15,313 nucleotides of DNA from Candidatus Iainarchaeum sp. (GTDB lineage: Archaea; Iainarchaeota; Iainarchaeia; Iainarchaeales; GCA-2688035): NCBI GenBank assembly GCA_017609945.1, contig JAFCCZ010000011.1, forward strand, positions 1 through 15,313, given 5' to 3'. The notes beneath the pieces are model-generated. The model was not told the origin of the DNA and ran no database searches. It saw nothing but the letters and a program-made list of their open reading frames with translations. How positions within the stretch are numbered: position 1 is the stretch's first letter; each line of letters opens with the position of its first letter. Both the position numbers and the translations under genes were made by a program. Shown piece by piece: positions 7,051-14,073 of the stretch.

Positions 7051-8004
7051 ATGAATGAATTAAATGCGGACAAGAAGCAAGTATTAATCGGAAGCGTTCT
7101 AGGAGATGGCTACTTGATAGAAAACGGGCAAAATTGTTACTTTGAAGAAACACATAGTATAAAACAAGAGGACTACTTACAATGGAAACGAAACTACTTT
7201 CCAAAGTCCAAAATATCTTATAGAGTATTCAATAATTACAAACTAGGGAAGAAATACCAAGCAGTTAAGCTTCGGGCTCCAAACGCCCCTCATTTTACTG
7301 AATTGCGTGAAGTTTTTTATCCTAATGGCAAAAAAGTTTTGCCTAAAGAATTACTAAACAAAATAAACGAATTGGGACTAACGGTTTGGTATCTGGATGA
7401 TGGCCACATTAATTTATTGTCAAACTTAATTAACATCTCTACCGATAACTACTCGTTTGACGAGAATTATTTGATAAAAGAGTTTTTAGAGAAGAAATGG
7501 GGGATGAAAGTAAAAGTAGCAAAAAGGAAAAATAAATATTATCTAACGTTTGATCGGATTGCTTCAGATAAGATGTTATCAATTTTAGAGAAGATTTTTG
7601 AAAAGTATTGTATTCCAGAATCTCTAAAATATAAGTTGGGACGACTTTGGGAAGGTAACAAAGAAAAACTTGAAGAAGAAAAACGTAAGAAAAACAAATA
7701 TAAAAAGGCATGGCGAGCAAAAAAAAGAAAGACAAGATTAAAAGAAAAAAGCAAAAAGCAAAAAGAAAGGCTAGATAGAATCAAAGAATTATATTACAAA
7801 AAAGAAAAATCGTTATACGAAGTTGCACAAGAATTAGGATACGGAAGCCATGTAACAATTTTAAAAATAATGAAAAAACATCGGTTGAAGAGAAGAAATT
7901 TGAGTGAGGCGTGCTCTGGAGACAAAAATGGTTTCTTCGGTAAAAGACACAGTAAAGAAACTAAGAAAAAAATTTCAAAAGCTAAAAAGAAAAAAGGTGA
8001 TTAG
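7051..8004 (+). CDS. Free-standing LAGLIDADG homing endonuclease with HTH and NUMOD3-like tail
   Basis: The 317-aa protein carries two LAGLIDADG motifs in one chain: LIGSVLGDGYL (about 12-22, Asp19) and LTVWYLDDGHI (about 110-120, Asp117). It is therefore probably a pseudo-dimeric, site-specific DNA endonuclease of the LAGLIDADG_2 type. A very Lys/Arg-rich helical linker (about 205-245) follows. Next comes an HTH-like segment, ELYYKKEKSLYEVAQELGYG then HVTILKIMKKHRLKRR. The tail NGFFGKRHSKETKKKISKAK matches the NUMOD3 DNA-binding motif usually seen in GIY-YIG and HNH homing enzymes. Both acidic residues are present and the frame is intact, so it may be active. AT-rich codons contrast with the flanking genes, suggesting transfer. 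It is not embedded in a recognisable intron or intein. Confidence 0.9.
   Translation: MNELNADKKQVLIGSVLGDGYLIENGQNCYFEETHSIKQEDYLQWKRNYFPKSKISYRVFNNYKLGKKYQAVKLRAPNAPHFTELREVFYPNGKKVLPKELLNKINELGLTVWYLDDGHINLLSNLINISTDNYSFDENYLIKEFLEKKWGMKVKVAKRKNKYYLTFDRIASDKMLSILEKIFEKYCIPESLKYKLGRLWEGNKEKLEEEKRKKNKYKKAWRAKKRKTRLKEKSKKQKERLDRIKELYYKKEKSLYEVAQELGYGSHVTILKIMKKHRLKRRNLSEACSGDKNGFFGKRHSKETKKKISKAKKKKGD
7995..8001 (+). promoter_or_regulatory. Shine-Dalgarno of the second radical SAM gene, inside the endonuclease's last codons
   Basis: AGGTGAT is a seven-base match to the archaeal anti-Shine-Dalgarno complement (AGGAGGTGAT). It ends three bases before GTG 8005 and lies within the last codons of the homing endonuclease. 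It supports GTG 8005 as the start and coupled translation. Confidence 0.6.
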
Positions 8005-9444
8005 GTGAAAATATTATTGTTGAATCCCCCTTTTTTTCCACGCTTCTCCCGCTCATCTCGCTCCCCCGCCGTCACTAAAGGAGGTACAATCTATTATTGC
8101 ATCTGGCTTGCCTACGCCACGGGCGTGCTGGAAAAGGAGGGCCACGACTGCATGCTAATTGATGCCCCGGCCTCTGGAAAGGATTTGAAGGAAGTGAAAA
8201 GAATTGTGAAGGAATTTGAGCCTGAAATGATTGTTTGCGATACAAGCACTCCCTCAATCTTCAACGATGTGAAGGTTGTAGAGCAGCTGAAGAAAGGGCA
8301 GAAGTTTTTTGCTGTTCTGGTTGGAACGCACGCAAGTGCCCTTCCAAAGGAAACGCTGAAGCTTAGCAAGGCCATTGACGCGATTGCCTTGCATGAGTAT
8401 GATTTTACGCTAAGGGAGCTGGCAAAAGGAAAGTTGGGCAAAAGCAGGCTGAAGAGAATCGCTGGGCTGGCCTTTTTTGAGGGAAGGAAGTTTGTTAAAA
8501 CAAAGGAAAGGGCGCCAATTGAGAAACTTGACGAGATTCCGTTTGTGAGCGAGGTTTACAAAAGGCATTTGGACATTAAAAATTACTTTTACAGCGCAAA
8601 CCTGTATCCAGAGATTACAATTGTTACTGGGAGGGGCTGCCCGTTTAAGTGCAAGTTCTGCCACTGGGTCCACGTTCTTAATAGGGGCGGCTACAGGACG
8701 AGAAGCGTTGGGAATGTTATCAAGGAACTGGAGTTTATTAAGCAGGAGTTTCCAGAGGTAAAAGAGATCTTTATTGAGGACGACACATTTACAGCGGACT
8801 CTGTAAGGGTTAACAGGTTCTGCGACGAGAAAATCAAAAAGGGATTAAAGATTCCGTGGAGTTGCAATGCCAGAGCTGATGTCCCGATTGAAACGCTGAA
8901 GAAGATGAAAAGAGCAGGGTGCAGGCTGCTCTGCGTTGGATTTGAAAGCGGAAGCCAAAAGATTTTGAACAACGTGGGCAAGGGAACAACCTTGGAAAGA
9001 ATGAAGCGGTTTATGGAGAACGCAAAAAAGGCCGGAATTTTGGTGCATGGGTGCTTTATGATTGGAAACCAGGGAGAAACCGAGGGAACCGTGAGGAAAA
9101 CTATTGAGCTTGCAAAGGAACTCAACCCGGATACCGCCCAGTTCTTCCCGATAATGGTCTACCCGGGAACGCCGACTTACGATTATTTCAAGGATCAGGG
9201 CTGGCTTGTGACAGAGGACTACAGCAAGTGGGTTGACGAACGCGGCTGGCACAATTGCATGGTTTCGCGACCGGGACTGAGCAATCTGGAATTGGTAAAT
9301 TGGTGTGACAGGGCAAGAAGAGAATTTTATCTAAGGCCCAGCTATATTGCCAGCAAGTTTGCACAAGTTGTAAAGCAGCCAACTGAAAGGAAAAGAATTG
9401 CAAAAGCAAGCAAAACATTTTTTAAGTATTTTGTGGGGGGCTGA
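8005..9444 (+). CDS. B12-binding-domain radical SAM protein (second of three)
   Basis: The 479-aa protein opens with MKILLLNPPFFPRFSRSSRS and PAVTKGGTIYYCIWLAYATG, a recognisable N-terminus in cobalamin-type radical SAM proteins. The B12-like domain includes VGTHASALPKETL. IALHEYDFTLRELA takes the place where relatives have GEGE, so cobalamin-associated features may be altered. The radical SAM barrel has GRGCPFKCKFC (Cys212, Cys216, Cys219), EIFIEDDTF, RLLCVGFESGSQ and LVHGCFMIGNQGET. The reaction is unknown; C-methylation or another radical modification of a lipid or sugar is possible. GTG 8005 abuts the endonuclease TAG with no gap. Codons 13-24 use CGC, TCC and GCC where the rest of the gene mostly uses AGG/AGA for Arg. 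Confidence 0.9.
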   Translation: MKILLLNPPFFPRFSRSSRSPAVTKGGTIYYCIWLAYATGVLEKEGHDCMLIDAPASGKDLKEVKRIVKEFEPEMIVCDTSTPSIFNDVKVVEQLKKGQKFFAVLVGTHASALPKETLKLSKAIDAIALHEYDFTLRELAKGKLGKSRLKRIAGLAFFEGRKFVKTKERAPIEKLDEIPFVSEVYKRHLDIKNYFYSANLYPEITIVTGRGCPFKCKFCHWVHVLNRGGYRTRSVGNVIKELEFIKQEFPEVKEIFIEDDTFTADSVRVNRFCDEKIKKGLKIPWSCNARADVPIETLKKMKRAGCRLLCVGFESGSQKILNNVGKGTTLERMKRFMENAKKAGILVHGCFMIGNQGETEGTVRKTIELAKELNPDTAQFFPIMVYPGTPTYDYFKDQGWLVTEDYSKWVDERGWHNCMVSRPGLSNLELVNWCDRARREFYLRPSYIASKFAQVVKQPTERKRIAKASKTFFKYFVGG

Positions 9445-9449
9445 ATATT

Positions 9450-10877
9450 ATGAAGGTTCTGTTGATTATTCCGCCATGCAGGGAGTCAAGGCCTGCTGCA
9501 AGCCTTCCACTTGGCTTTGCTTACATTGCAAGCGTTTTGAGGAACGCCGGGCACGATGTAAGCTTTATGAATATTGACGCCTTCCGGCATTCAAAAGAAA
9601 AGGTTGAAGAGCTTGTAAAGAAAGCGGAATTTGACGTTGCCGCAACCGGCGGCTTGATAACGGTCTACAGCTACGTCAAATGGCTGTCGCGGATTGTGAA
9701 AAAGTACCACCCAAAAAAGATGCTTGCAATTGGCGGAGCGATGCCGACATGCGTGCCGCACGTTGTTCTTGAAAAAACGGAGGCAGACGCAGTTATTTTG
9801 GGCGAGGGTGAATACACAATGCTTGAGCTCGTTGAGGCCGTGGAAAAAAACAGGGGGCTGGAAAAGGTAAAGGGACTTTGGTTCAAGAAAGACGGCAAAA
9901 TTATAAGAAATGAGAGGCGGGAACTTATCAAGAACCTGGATGAACTGCCCTTTCCTGCCTGGGACCTCCTTCCAATGGACCTGTATTTAAGCCGCCCAAC
10001 CATAAACCACCTTCCCCCAAACCTGAAAAGCATAACTGTTTCAACCGCACGCGGGTGCCCGTACGGCTGCACGTTCTGCTACAATGTCTTTGGCGCAAGG
10101 TCGAGCAGGAAAAGGAGTGCTGACAGCATAATTAGTGAAATCAAAATACTGCAGGAAAAATACGACGTGAAAGTCATTGCATTTTGCGACGACCTCTTCA
10201 TCATAAACAAGAAGGATATTATGGAATTCTGTGACAAGATGATTGAACAAAAGATTGACCTGATTTGGGCAAGCAACGGCAGGGTAAATACTGTCGACAT
10301 GGAACTGCTAAAAAAGATGAAGAAGGCCGGATGCGTCGGGATATTGTACGGCTTTGAGAGCGGCAGCCAAAAAATGCTGGACGCCATGAACAAGCAGGTT
10401 ACGGTCAAGCAGATAAAAGACGCCATTAACGCTACAAGAGAGGCAGGCCTGCATATTTACCCGAACTTCATGTTTGGAATTCCCGGCGAAACGGTTGAGA
10501 CAATAAAGGAAACCGTAAACTTCATCAAGGAAATGGACATGTACATACCCGGTATTTTTATAGCCAGCCCCTTTCCCGGAAGCCAGCTTTACGATTATGC
10601 CAAATCAAAGGGTCTGATTAAGGATGAAGAAAAATTTATAGAATCCTGCGGAGAATGTCTTAGTCTGACGCTTAATCTCACCGACATGAGTGATTCAGAA
10701 CTTCTCCATTGGAGGGACTGGGCAACACACGAAATCATTTCCACATATAGGAGACGGCATCCCATTGAAGCACTGGAGATGGATTGGCAAAAGCTAAGAA
10801 ATACCCTGAAAATTTTCGGGTTTACCGGAACGGTGAAAAAAATCTTCAACAGGGCAAAAAGGCGCCTGGCAAGCTGA
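9450..10877 (+). CDS. B12-binding-domain radical SAM protein (third of three)
   Basis: The 475-aa protein has the same architecture as the preceding gene. The N-terminal B12-like Rossmann domain has VLLIIPPCRES, LPLGFAYIASVLRNAGHDV, AIGGAMPTCVP and the conserved LGEGEYTMLELV. The radical SAM barrel follows with RGCPYGCTFC (Cys203, Cys207, Cys210), IAFCDDLFIINKK, GILYGFESGSQKMLDAMNKQ, PNFMFGIPGET and IASPFPGSQLYDYA. It starts 5 nt after the previous stop, so the two are co-transcribed and may act on successive or related steps. They are not copies of one another: motif sequences differ throughout. The C-terminal 90 residues are basic and helical. Neighbouring glycosyltransferases suggest a glycan or glycolipid substrate, but this is inference. 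Confidence 0.91.
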   Translation: MKVLLIIPPCRESRPAASLPLGFAYIASVLRNAGHDVSFMNIDAFRHSKEKVEELVKKAEFDVAATGGLITVYSYVKWLSRIVKKYHPKKMLAIGGAMPTCVPHVVLEKTEADAVILGEGEYTMLELVEAVEKNRGLEKVKGLWFKKDGKIIRNERRELIKNLDELPFPAWDLLPMDLYLSRPTINHLPPNLKSITVSTARGCPYGCTFCYNVFGARSSRKRSADSIISEIKILQEKYDVKVIAFCDDLFIINKKDIMEFCDKMIEQKIDLIWASNGRVNTVDMELLKKMKKAGCVGILYGFESGSQKMLDAMNKQVTVKQIKDAINATREAGLHIYPNFMFGIPGETVETIKETVNFIKEMDMYIPGIFIASPFPGSQLYDYAKSKGLIKDEEKFIESCGECLSLTLNLTDMSDSELLHWRDWATHEIISTYRRRHPIEALEMDWQKLRNTLKIFGFTGTVKKIFNRAKRRLAS

Positions 10878-10898
10878 CCTCCCTAAAACTTGATTAAA

Positions 10899-11867
10899 AT
10901 GAAGGCAAGCGTTATAATCCCAGCTTACAATGCAGAACAAACCATTGGAAAGTGCATGAATGCTTTGCGGAAGCAAACCTTCAAGGACTTTGAGGTAATC
11001 ATTGTAGATGACGGAAGCAAGGATGGAACGGCTAAAATTGCCGCTGGGTTTAAGGGAGTAAAGGTTTTGCGGCAGAAGAACGCCGGCCCGGCAACGGCAA
11101 GGAACAAGGGAGCGAAGCAGGCAAAGGGGGAAATTATCGTTTTCCTTGACAGCGACTGCGTCGCCGAAAAGAACTGGCTGGAGCAGATGGTTGCGCCGTT
11201 TGAAAACCAGGACATTTCAGGGGTGCAGGGGGTATACAAGAACAAGCAAAAGGAGCTTATTGCAAGATTTACGCACCTTGAGATAGAGCAGCGCTATTCA
11301 AAGATGGCAAAGCAGGAGTTCATTGATTTTATCGGAAGCTATAGCGCTGCCTACAAAAAAAAGGTTTTTGACGAGATGGAAGGCTTTGACACAAGCTTTC
11401 CAATGGCAAGCGGGGAGGACACTGACCTGAGCTTTAGAATAAACAAGGCGGGATACAAGATGGTTTTCAATCAGCGGGCAGCCGTTTACCACTTCCACCC
11501 GATTTCACTTAAGAAGTACCTTAAGGTGAAATTTTTCAGGGCATACTGGAGAACAAAGCTTTATGGAAAGCACAGCGAGAAGATGCTTAAGGACAGCTAC
11601 ACAAGCCAGACAGTTAAGCTGCAGACCGGGATTTTTTACCTGATCTGCCTGAGCCTCTTTATGGCGCCGTTTGGGTTTAATGGAATTTACTTTGCAGGGA
11701 TTTTGTTCGGAGCCCTGCTTGTTTCAACAGTTCCGTTTGCAATCTGGGCGGGGGGCCACGATTTTGCGGTTGGATTAATTGCACCGCCCCTGATCGTTGC
11801 AAGGACCGTGATGTTTGGATTTGGCCTGGCAATTGGATTCATTAAACAACTGAGGGAAACTGTATGA
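10899..11867 (+). CDS. Membrane-anchored family 2 glycosyltransferase
   Basis: The 322-aa protein has an N-terminal GT2 catalytic domain and a membrane C-terminus. ASVIIPAYNAEQTIGKCMNA opens the GT-A fold, VDDGSKDGT (Asp37-Asp38) binds the nucleotide, and FLDSDC (Asp84, Asp86) is the DxD site. NAGPATARNKG is a classic GT2 loop and SGEDTDLSFR the ED motif. About three hydrophobic segments between roughly 243 and 315 (FYLICLSLFMAPF, GIYFAGILFGALLVSTVPF, LIAPPLIVARTVMFGFGLAIG) should anchor it, consistent with a lipid-linked acceptor. I chose ATG 10899 because the first beta-strand begins directly after it; TTG 10890 adds only three residues. Its stop overlaps the next gene's ATG (ATGA). Confidence 0.9.
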   Translation: MKASVIIPAYNAEQTIGKCMNALRKQTFKDFEVIIVDDGSKDGTAKIAAGFKGVKVLRQKNAGPATARNKGAKQAKGEIIVFLDSDCVAEKNWLEQMVAPFENQDISGVQGVYKNKQKELIARFTHLEIEQRYSKMAKQEFIDFIGSYSAAYKKKVFDEMEGFDTSFPMASGEDTDLSFRINKAGYKMVFNQRAAVYHFHPISLKKYLKVKFFRAYWRTKLYGKHSEKMLKDSYTSQTVKLQTGIFYLICLSLFMAPFGFNGIYFAGILFGALLVSTVPFAIWAGGHDFAVGLIAPPLIVARTVMFGFGLAIGFIKQLRETV

Positions 11868-12979
11868 AAATACTTCACGTTTCACACCATTACAAGCCGT
11901 GCCTTGGCGGGGTGGAAAAGGTGGTTGAAGAGCTTTGCCGTAACCTGAAAAAGCAGGGCCAGGAATGTGGGGTGCTTTGCCTCAACCGCTGCCACAACGG
12001 AAAGAAAAGGCTTGCCGCAAAGGAAAGCTTTGCCGAGGCGGAAACTGAAAGGCTTGAGTTTGCCAACCTGAAGTACTACAAGTTCGCACCGTTTGGACTG
12101 GACCGGGTCAGGGGATTTGGTCTGGTTCACGTGCACGGCCTTGGGTTTTTCGCGGACTTTCTTGCGGTTGCAAAGTTTTTGCACAGAAAGCCGCTAGTGC
12201 TTTCAACACACGGTGGCATTTTTCACACAAAAAGCGGCTCGCTAATAAAGAAAATGTATTTTAATTTGTGGGGCAGGATTTTGATGAAATTCTTTGACAG
12301 GATAATTGCGGTAAGCCAGCGCGATAAAGAGCTTTTTTCGAAGATTGCCCCTGCCAGAAAGATTTCGGTTATAGAGAACGGGGTTGATTTTGAAAAGTTT
12401 TCCTCTGTTAAGGGAGTACGGGATGGTGGAATGTTTCTCTATTTTGGAAGGCTTAGCAAAAACAAGGGCCTTGGCAAATTGATTGAGGCATTTGCACTGG
12501 TCTGCGAAAAGAATCGTGGGGCCAAACTGTGCATTGCGGGCAGGGACTTTGACGGGCTGCTCCCGGGACTGAAAAGAAAGGTGGAAAAATTGGGAATCGG
12601 GAACAGGGTTTTGTTTTCCGGCGAGGTAAGCGATAAAAAACTGCTGGGACTGATGAGCCAGGCGGGGGTTTTTGTCAGCGCGTCAGAATATGAGGGCTTT
12701 GGAATTAGCGCGATAGAGGCCATGGCTGCCGGTCTGATTCCTGTGCTTAACGGGATTGATTCGTTTAAGAAGTTTGTGAAAAACGGGGAGAACGGCTTCC
12801 TTGCGGATTTCTCAGACAAGGGAGAGGCGGCAAAGCAGATGGAAACAGCGTTGAAGCTTGGGGCGGGGGAAAGAATGCGCCTGGCAGAGAATGCGAAAAA
12901 GTTTGCCTCCCGGTTTGACTGGAAGACAAAGGCAGACGAGCATCTGAAAGTTTACTCCCAGTGCGGGGTGGTTAGTTGA
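11864..12979 (+). CDS. Family 4 glycosyltransferase (GT-B fold)
   Basis: The 371-aa retaining glycosyltransferase has two Rossmann-like halves. The N-terminal acceptor domain has KILHVSHHYKPCLGGVEKVV, a GG loop typical of GT4, then LVHVHGLGFFADF and VLSTHGG. The C-terminal donor domain has ENGVDFEKF, LYFGRLSKNKGLGKLIEAF, LCIAGRDFDG and the EX7E motif in SEYEGFGISAIEAM (Glu277, Glu285). FDWKTKADEHLKVY closes the protein, as is usual for GT4. It has no membrane segment, so it probably works at the inner face of the membrane. It overlaps both neighbours by 4 nt (ATGA at the start, TTGA at the end), indicating tight translational coupling with the GT2 and wecB. The specific sugar is unknown. Confidence 0.92.
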   Translation: MKILHVSHHYKPCLGGVEKVVEELCRNLKKQGQECGVLCLNRCHNGKKRLAAKESFAEAETERLEFANLKYYKFAPFGLDRVRGFGLVHVHGLGFFADFLAVAKFLHRKPLVLSTHGGIFHTKSGSLIKKMYFNLWGRILMKFFDRIIAVSQRDKELFSKIAPARKISVIENGVDFEKFSSVKGVRDGGMFLYFGRLSKNKGLGKLIEAFALVCEKNRGAKLCIAGRDFDGLLPGLKRKVEKLGIGNRVLFSGEVSDKKLLGLMSQAGVFVSASEYEGFGISAIEAMAAGLIPVLNGIDSFKKFVKNGENGFLADFSDKGEAAKQMETALKLGAGERMRLAENAKKFASRFDWKTKADEHLKVYSQCGVVS

Positions 12980-14073
12980 AGAAGATTGCAATAGTTTTCG
13001 GAACCAGGCCCGAGATAATAAAGCTTGCTGAGTTGATTAGAATACTAAAGGCCAACAAGCGGGTTAAAACTGTCTTGGTTTACACAGGCCAACATTACGA
13101 TTTCAACATGTACAGGGTTTTCATGGAAGAACTGGAACTGCCAAAGCCGGATAAAAATCTGGACGTTAAGGGCGGCTCAAATGCAGAGCAGGTCTCCTCA
13201 ATGCTTGAGAAAATGACTGACTTCTTTTCAGAGGAAAAGGTTGATATCGTGGTTGCTGAGGGCGACACAAACAGCGTGCTTGCCGCGGCACTTGCGGCAT
13301 TTTATTCGGGGGCAAGGTTTGCGCACGTGGAAGCCGGCCTCAGAAGCTTTGACTGGCGCATGCCAGAGGAGACAAACCGCGTAATTGCGGACAAATTGGC
13401 CGCATTCAATTTCGCGCCAACAAAAACTGCCGTTGAAAACCTTAAGAAGAGCTCCTGCTGGGGAAAAAGCTATTTGACCGGAAACACCATTGTGGAGGCC
13501 GTGCGAAATAATTTGAAGAGGGCCAGCAAATCCAACGTTTTGGAAAATCTTGGGCTTAAGAGCGGAGACTATGCTGTTCTGACCGCGCACAGGCAGGAGT
13601 ATGTTGATGAAAAGCAGAACCTTAAGGCATTGATGGATGCGGTTTCGGGGATTGGAATCAGGGTTGTTTTTCCGGTTCACCCGAGAACAGTCAGGAACCT
13701 GAAGAAGTTCGGGCTTTGGAAGAGGGCAAGGGCCATCAAGAACCTGAAGCTTGTCGCGCCAATTGGATACTTTAGTTTTTTAAAGCTTGCAAGCGAGAGC
13801 AGGTTTTTGCTTTCGGACAGCGGCGGAATTCAGGAGGAAGCGAGTGTTTACAAGAAGCCGGTTGTTGTACTGCGCGACAACACCGAACGGCCGGAAATCA
13901 TTGGAAAGTTTGGCTGGATGACAGGCTATGATAAGAAGAAGATTTTGCGGGAGAGCAAGAAGATAATCCGAGGCCATGGGAAGCTGAAGGCAAGGATGGC
14001 AAGGCTAAAGTGCCCGTTTGGGGACGGGAAAGCAAGCCGGAAGATTGCGAGAATTTTGGTGAGGGGAAAATGA
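12976..14073 (+). CDS. wecB: UDP-N-acetylglucosamine 2-epimerase (non-hydrolysing)
   Basis: The 365-aa enzyme interconverts UDP-GlcNAc and UDP-ManNAc, providing ManNAc or its oxidised form for surface glycans. KKIAIVFGTRPEIIKLAELI is the diagnostic N-terminus. YTGQHYDFNM, VVAEGDTNSVLAAALAAFY, HVEAGLRSFDWRMPEETNR, LTAHRQEY (His205), PVHPRT, LSDSGGIQEEA (Asp281 to Glu288) and VLRDNTERPE follow in the family order. The canonical HRxEN is HRQEY here. The start must be TTG 12976, because the first beta-strand begins at once and no suitable ATG is near; it overlaps the upstream TGA (TTGA). GGGGTGG just before it may serve as a ribosome binding site. The UDP-ManNAc dehydrogenase WecC is not in the window. 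Confidence 0.94.
   Translation: MKKIAIVFGTRPEIIKLAELIRILKANKRVKTVLVYTGQHYDFNMYRVFMEELELPKPDKNLDVKGGSNAEQVSSMLEKMTDFFSEEKVDIVVAEGDTNSVLAAALAAFYSGARFAHVEAGLRSFDWRMPEETNRVIADKLAAFNFAPTKTAVENLKKSSCWGKSYLTGNTIVEAVRNNLKRASKSNVLENLGLKSGDYAVLTAHRQEYVDEKQNLKALMDAVSGIGIRVVFPVHPRTVRNLKKFGLWKRARAIKNLKLVAPIGYFSFLKLASESRFLLSDSGGIQEEASVYKKPVVVLRDNTERPEIIGKFGWMTGYDKKKILRESKKIIRGHGKLKARMARLKCPFGDGKASRKIARILVRGK

Larger units (their letters stand above)
7011..8004 (+). mobile_element. Candidate homing-endonuclease insertion (AT-rich island)
   Basis: From about 7011 to 8004 the sequence is visibly more AT-rich and A-rich than both flanks and contains a TATA box plus one LAGLIDADG gene. It fills the gap between the methyltransferase stop and the next radical SAM start and ends exactly at the latter's GTG. 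I see no intron, intein or terminal repeats. The left boundary is uncertain, and selfish insertion is inferred from family behaviour and composition. Confidence 0.4.

Noticed and set aside
6986..8004. Group I intron or intein hosting the endonuclease
   Set aside because: Both flanking genes appear complete with normal start or stop codons, and the protein has no intein splicing motifs.
8077..8085. Strong Shine-Dalgarno-like AAAGGAGGT inside the second radical SAM gene
   Set aside because: It encodes conserved residues (TKGGT), and no plausible start codon with a long frame follows at the right distance.
14010..14069. Upstream ATG 14010 as the start of the second GT4
   Set aside because: It would overlap wecB by 64 nt and add 20 unconserved residues; ATG 14070 gives the standard ATGA overlap and family-like N-terminus.
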